Notes under the pieces: model-generated
Told to the model about the DNA's origin: nothing
The model's input: only the letters and a program-made list of their open reading frames with translations
The model's database searches: none
In this document: piece after piece, positions 7,901-9,932 of the stretch
Layout of the letters: each line of letters opens with the position of its first letter
Position numbering within the stretch: the first letter of the stretch is position 1
Assembly: GCA_000435335.1 (NCBI GenBank)
Contig: FR891341.1
Span: 50,711-60,642 of the forward strand
DNA from: Clostridium sp. CAG:964
GTDB taxonomy: Bacteria > Bacillota > Clostridia > Oscillospirales > Acutalibacteraceae
Reading direction: 5' to 3'
Length of the DNA: 9,932 bases
Position numbers and translations under genes: made by a program

Positions 7901-8731
7901 CACAGCACATTGTCACCTGTAATTAAAACAGCAAAGCCAAAGGTATTTATTCCTGTATTCCCCGGCACTAACTGCGAGGTTGACACAGCCAGAGCCTTTG
8001 CTAAGGCAGGTGCAGACCCACAGCTGTTGATTGTTAAAAACCTTACACCAAAGGACATTGAAGAAACAATTACACAAATGGAAAAAATGATTAAGGAATC
8101 ACAAATCATTATGTTCCCGGGCGGCTTTAGCGGCGGTGACGAGCCGGACGGTTCAGGTAAGTTTATTGCTACAACCTTCCGCAACCCTGTTATTGCACAA
8201 GCTGTTACAGAGCTTCTTGAAAAGCGTGAAGGCTTAATGCTTGGTATATGCAACGGCTTCCAGGCACTTATTAAGCTGGGACTTGTTCCATACGGCAAAA
8301 TTACAGACATTACAGAGGATTCCCCTACACTAACATTCAACACTGTAGGCAGACATATCTCTCATATGGCATACACAAGGGTAACATCGGTAAAATCACC
8401 TTGGCTGTCACAGGTAAATGCAGGAGATGTATTTGCAGTGCCTATTTCACACGGTGAGGGCAGATTTGTTGCTAATGACGCTATGCTGCAAAAGCTTATT
8501 GAGGGTGGTCAGGTTGCAACACAGTATGTAGACCTAAACGGCAAGCCGTCTGACGATATTGCATTTAATGTAAACGGCTCTGTATGCGCTATAGAGGGTA
8601 TTACAAGCCCTGACGGCAGAATTTTCGGTAAAATGGGACACTCCGAGCGTAAGGGCGACAACCTGTACGCAAATGTACCGTTTGAGAAAGACCAAAAGAT
8701 ATTTGAAAGCGGCGTAGCATACTTTAAGTAA
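4964..8731 (+). CDS. purL: Phosphoribosylformylglycinamidine synthase, single-chain form
   Basis: This 1255-residue cytoplasmic enzyme carries out the fourth step of de novo purine synthesis: FGAR plus glutamine and ATP gives FGAM. One chain combines PurS-, PurL- and PurQ-like parts. A PurS-like N-terminal region covers about 1-165 and includes YLPGQYDQRADSAAQCAQL. The synthetase core carries SDHCRHTTF (224-232), HNHP (328-331) and the following GGAATCLGGAIRDPLSGR. The second synthetase half has GGKDSMSG near 786-793. The glutamine amidotransferase domain runs from about 994 to the end, with FPGGF 1051-1055, nucleophile Cys1096 in GICNGFQ, and His1226/Glu1228 in GHSER. That last motif has Ser where PurQ and E. 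coli PurL have HPE. The length and the N-terminal region fit the clade found in Clostridia and streptococci rather than the proteobacterial type. The start is supported by AAAGGA 10 nt upstream. No other purine gene is in the window. Confidence 0.97.
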   Translation: MSQVTRLFVEKKPGFDVEASQTLWDLRHNLGLKSLTALRLVNRYDISGLTGEQLDKAAVTVFSEPNQDNIYKEVLPTENDWRVFAMEYLPGQYDQRADSAAQCAQLLTQGERPVVVSAKVVAVKGDITDSDFEKIQHYMINPVESRLASMDKPETLDMPVTVPERVADVEGFIEFNDQQMADYYGSMGFAMTLSDLKFCRDYFRDEEKRNPTVTELRVIDTYWSDHCRHTTFLTRLEKIEIEKGALTSVIEDALKEYYDARDEVYGKDTDRDVSLMDMALAGMKLLRKRGLIPDLDVSEEINACSIEVPVTIDGVTEQWLVQFKNETHNHPTEIEPFGGAATCLGGAIRDPLSGRAYVYQAMRVTGSGDPTVPFKDTMHGKLPSRKITTGAAAGYSSYGNQIGLATGQVTELYDPGYVAKRMEIGAVIGASPKSNVIREVPQPGDVIVLLGGKTGRDGCGGATGSSKAHTESSIETCGAEVQKGNPPTERKIQRLFRNPKVSTMIKRCNDFGAGGVCVAIGELADGLNIDLDKVTKKYEGLDGTELAISESQERMAVVLDPKDVDRFIEYSHTENLEATAVAVVSENPRLTMVWRGDTIVSLSRRFLNTNGVTQVSQAYITAPDENNNYRLQTPKELQGLSKTEAFKANLARLEVCSQIGLGERFDASIGAATVIMPFGGKYQLTPQDAMAAKIPLEKGETDDATAMSYGFIPGVSRWSPFHGSAFAVVESMSKLLAIGANPLKSRLTFQEYFERLHEKPERWGKPAAALLGAMTAQINMGIPSIGGKDSMSGSFEDLDVPPTLVSFAVAMTKASKTISAEFKKAGSQVIYVPVPVDKATQMPMWEDLKKMYNAVYALMSQGKALAASVVREGGAAAAVAKMCFGNKIGFTFDHELTSEELFAPLSGSLVIELADGASLDEGVLSYKLGVTTEEPVIDIKCGKLDIDTLVEAWTGKLEKVFATKADCPKLTKDIPLTTQHSTLSPVIKTAKPKVFIPVFPGTNCEVDTARAFAKAGADPQLLIVKNLTPKDIEETITQMEKMIKESQIIMFPGGFSGGDEPDGSGKFIATTFRNPVIAQAVTELLEKREGLMLGICNGFQALIKLGLVPYGKITDITEDSPTLTFNTVGRHISHMAYTRVTSVKSPWLSQVNAGDVFAVPISHGEGRFVANDAMLQKLIEGGQVATQYVDLNGKPSDDIAFNVNGSVCAIEGITSPDGRIFGKMGHSERKGDNLYANVPFEKDQKIFESGVAYFK

Positions 8732-8774
8732 TACCCGCAGATAAAATATTTATTTTAAATATTGCATAAAAACA

Positions 8775-8815
8775 CAGGCAGTGTAAGTATAAACGCTTAC
8801 ACTGCCTGCTTTTTT
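8775..8815 (+). terminator. Strong bidirectional terminator between purL and the convergent operon
   Basis: Bases 8775-8787 (CAGGCAGTGTAAG) pair perfectly with 8796-8808 over 13 bp around an 8-nt loop. On the plus strand C then TTTTTT (8810-8815) follows. On the minus strand the stem is followed by TGTTTTTA (from 8774 down). It should end both purL and the DUF3021-like gene transcripts. The rest of 8732-8836 is AT-rich, with nothing else recognised. Confidence 0.92.
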
Positions 8816-8836
8816 GGGGTAAATTATAATAATGAA

Positions 8837-9289
8837 TTAATTGAGGTTATTGTTAATGTCTTTTATTTGGTACTTTATTTTTATAAATGTGCCCAACCAT
8901 ATTGAGGCATATATAAATAGGAAAATACCGTAGTAAATAATAACGCCTAAGAAATTTTGCGGCATCCAGTGCATAAAGAATGCAACAGGGAATGTAGCTA
9001 CAGAAACCAATATCAAATGTGTAGCCGACTGCTTTAAAAGGCTCCAATTTTCAAGTTCCCATATTACCGAGGCACCGCCCCATACTGCGCCATACAGCAT
9101 ACTTAAAACTGTTTGTATGATTACGGCGTTTAGCTCTGTGCCAAATGTATTTATTGTGTCCGGTACAACAGGGTAGTAATTTCCTTTACCGACTATAATA
9201 GAAACAATTAGTGTTACTATATAGCTTATTGCCAGACCTATAGGCATACCCAGTAAACCTCTTAATATTATTTTTTTTGTTGTGCTCAT
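8837..9289 (-). CDS. DUF3021-like four-helix membrane protein, partner of a LytTR regulator
   Basis: This 150-residue integral membrane protein is of unproven function. The preferred start is the ATG at 9289-9287, with AGGTG (9300-9296) 6 nt before it; a GTG at 9298 would add three residues but would overlap the upstream gene. Four hydrophobic helices are visible near residues 10-34, 54-76, 88-108 and 113-136. The early RGLLGMPIG segment, the E-x-x-W segment after helix 2 (WELENWS) and His91 at the start of helix 3 resemble the DUF3021 family. The C-terminus is charged and cytoplasmic (KIKYQIKDINNNLN). The gene starts 1 nt after the LytTR gene stop, so the two are almost certainly co-translated. 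In characterised LytTR regulatory pairs of streptococci the membrane partner restrains the DNA-binding protein; the same role here is inferred by analogy. Family assignment is from pattern recall, not a profile search. Confidence 0.8.
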   Translation of the reverse strand: MSTTKKIILRGLLGMPIGLAISYIVTLIVSIIVGKGNYYPVVPDTINTFGTELNAVIIQTVLSMLYGAVWGGASVIWELENWSLLKQSATHLILVSVATFPVAFFMHWMPQNFLGVIIYYGIFLFIYASIWLGTFIKIKYQIKDINNNLN

Positions 9290-9290
9290 A

Positions 9291-9728
9291 TTATACACCT
9301 AACCGTTCTTTAATTTTTGTAACATATCTGCGTGAAACATATGTTTCTTTGCCGTTTGGAAGCGAAACCAGTATAGTTCCCGACAGCTTTAGATTAAAAT
9401 TAACTGCCTTGTGCAGGTTGATTATTTCGGAATTTGAAATTCTTACAAAGCTGTGGCTGTCAAGCATTTGGTCAAGCTCATACAGCCGTTGCTTTACAAC
9501 AAATTCTCCTCTTTCAGTGACTACATAAACCTTGCTTTGAGCAGCGTATATATTAATAATATCTTTCTGCTCAATAAGGGAAATATTGTCGTTCTGCCTG
9601 CCTGTTATAAGGGTGTTTGAAGATGAAAGTCTTTCTACACAGCTGCTTATTTCATCTGTAAGCTTATTTGTAATTATAATACACAACGGCTCTGTGCAGC
9701 TGTTGTCTATTTTTACCTCAACCTTCAA
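9291..9728 (-). CDS. LytTR-family DNA-binding transcriptional regulator
   Basis: This 145-residue stand-alone regulator has no receiver domain. Residues 1-43 form a short N-terminal segment of unknown role. Residues about 45-143 form the LytTR DNA-binding domain, with IIYAAQSKVYVVTERGEFVV-like strands near 58-78, the helix RLYELDQML 81-89, and the signature FVRISNSEIINL 94-105. The domain ends with GKETYVSRRYVTKIKERL, the usual YVSRRY-type final strand and helix. Such domains bind direct repeats in promoters. The start is a TTG, chosen because GGGAGG (minus strand, 9744-9739) sits 10 nt upstream and no ATG is available near it. The stop lies 1 nt before the DUF3021-like start. As a two-gene unit facing purL, it probably senses a membrane-linked signal; its targets are unknown. 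Confidence 0.9.
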   Translation of the reverse strand: MKVEVKIDNSCTEPLCIIITNKLTDEISSCVERLSSSNTLITGRQNDNISLIEQKDIINIYAAQSKVYVVTERGEFVVKQRLYELDQMLDSHSFVRISNSEIINLHKAVNFNLKLSGTILVSLPNGKETYVSRRYVTKIKERLGV

Positions 9729-9738
9729 AAATTATCAC

Positions 9739-9744
9739 CCTCCC
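9739..9744 (-). promoter_or_regulatory. Ribosome binding site supporting a TTG start
   Basis: GGGAGG on the minus strand, within AAAGGGAGGGTG, is a strong Shine-Dalgarno sequence 10 nt before the TTG at 9728. It justifies the non-ATG start of the LytTR gene. Confidence 0.75.
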
Positions 9745-9781
9745 TTTTGTGCGTTACCGGTATGTGTTCCTTACAGTTGTA

Positions 9782-9810
9782 ATTATATAATGCATTGGTT
9801 ATAAAATCTA
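9782..9810 (-). promoter_or_regulatory. Candidate promoter of the LytTR-DUF3021 operon
   Basis: A perfect TATAAT reads on the minus strand at 9787-9782. Seventeen bases upstream is TAGATT (9810-9805, 3 of 6 matches to the -35). The weak -35 overlaps one arm of the inverted repeat at 9807-9846, which fits a regulated promoter. Confidence 0.35.
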
Positions 9811-9875
9811 TAGGTTAATAACAGGTGGCAGTGTACAGCCTATAGACGGTAGGTTAAAAGCAAAGCCGAACGGTA
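9807..9875. repeat. Cluster of inverted and direct repeats upstream of the LytTR gene
   Basis: An 8-bp inverted repeat consists of TCTATAGG (9807-9814) and CCTATAGA (9839-9846). Direct repeats are TAGGTTAA at 9811-9818 and 9850-9857 (39 bp apart) and ACGGTA at 9846-9851 and 9870-9875 (24 bp apart). On the minus strand the last pair reads TACCGT, resembling the ACCGTT core of LytTR sites, although usual LytTR repeat spacing is about 21-22 bp. It could be an autoregulatory operator. The rest of 9729-9932 contains no gene I can support. Confidence 0.4.
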
Positions 9876-9932
9876 AGAAGCACAGCTTCAATACAGCACG
9901 GCCTTGCGGTTATTTTATATTTATTATTCCTT

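Noticed and set aside
7897..8343. A 148-codon minus-strand open frame inside purL, with several others at 5150-5650, 6439-6846 and elsewhere
   Set aside because: They lie fully within well-conserved purL coding sequence, have no ribosome binding sites, and their predicted proteins look like antisense shadows.
8784..8797. A cre-like (CcpA) sequence on the minus strand, TGTAAGCGTTTATA
   Set aside because: It fits most of the consensus but lies in the loop and stem of the bidirectional terminator, downstream of both genes, so the match is probably chance.
9277..9804. Plus-strand open frames opposite the LytTR gene and its upstream region
   Set aside because: The first overlaps a clear LytTR domain on the other strand. 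The second has no family resemblance and no ribosome binding site.
9879..9891. Small hairpin GAAGC-ACA-GCTTC near the right edge
   Set aside because: Only 5 pairs with no T tract or gene context within the window, so it is not distinguishable from chance.

Overview
The window looks like chromosomal DNA of a low-GC Firmicute, probably a gut-type Clostridia (Ruminococcaceae/Oscillospiraceae-like). The signs are strong GGAG-type ribosome binding sites, a lipoprotein amylase beside a MalEFG-type importer, a single-chain clostridial/streptococcal type PurL, and a LytTR-DUF3021 pair. The genus assignment is inference; no rRNA or other marker gene is present.

Positions 1-2940 (plus strand) hold the 3' end of a maltodextrin-type solute-binding protein gene, then a MalF-like and a MalG-like permease gene that overlap by 4 bp (ATGA). 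A long hairpin lies between the binding-protein gene and malF, where it could set unequal expression. No ATPase gene is present, so a shared MsmX/MalK-type ATPase encoded elsewhere is expected. A terminator-like hairpin follows malG, and then a second, longer imperfect hairpin (3022-3097) that I cannot explain.

Positions 3179-4795 encode a GH13 alpha-amylase-family lipoprotein with all catalytic residues. It probably cuts starch or maltodextrin at the cell surface and so feeds the importer upstream.

Positions 4964-8731 encode PurL (FGAM synthase, purine biosynthesis) as one 1255-residue chain with its own glutaminase domain. Its leader has a plausible promoter, a hairpin, and an overlapping short stem followed by a T tract just before the ribosome binding site. 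This layout suggests transcriptional attenuation.

A strong bidirectional terminator (about 8775-8815) separates purL from two convergent minus-strand genes. These are a DUF3021-like four-helix membrane protein (8837-9289) and, upstream of it, a small LytTR DNA-binding protein (9291-9728). They form a compact two-gene regulatory operon with repeats in the promoter region that could be autoregulatory sites.

Most of the window is ordinary metabolism. The best candidates for something undescribed are the purL leader, the 3022-3097 hairpin and the LytTR-DUF3021 pair with its upstream repeats.
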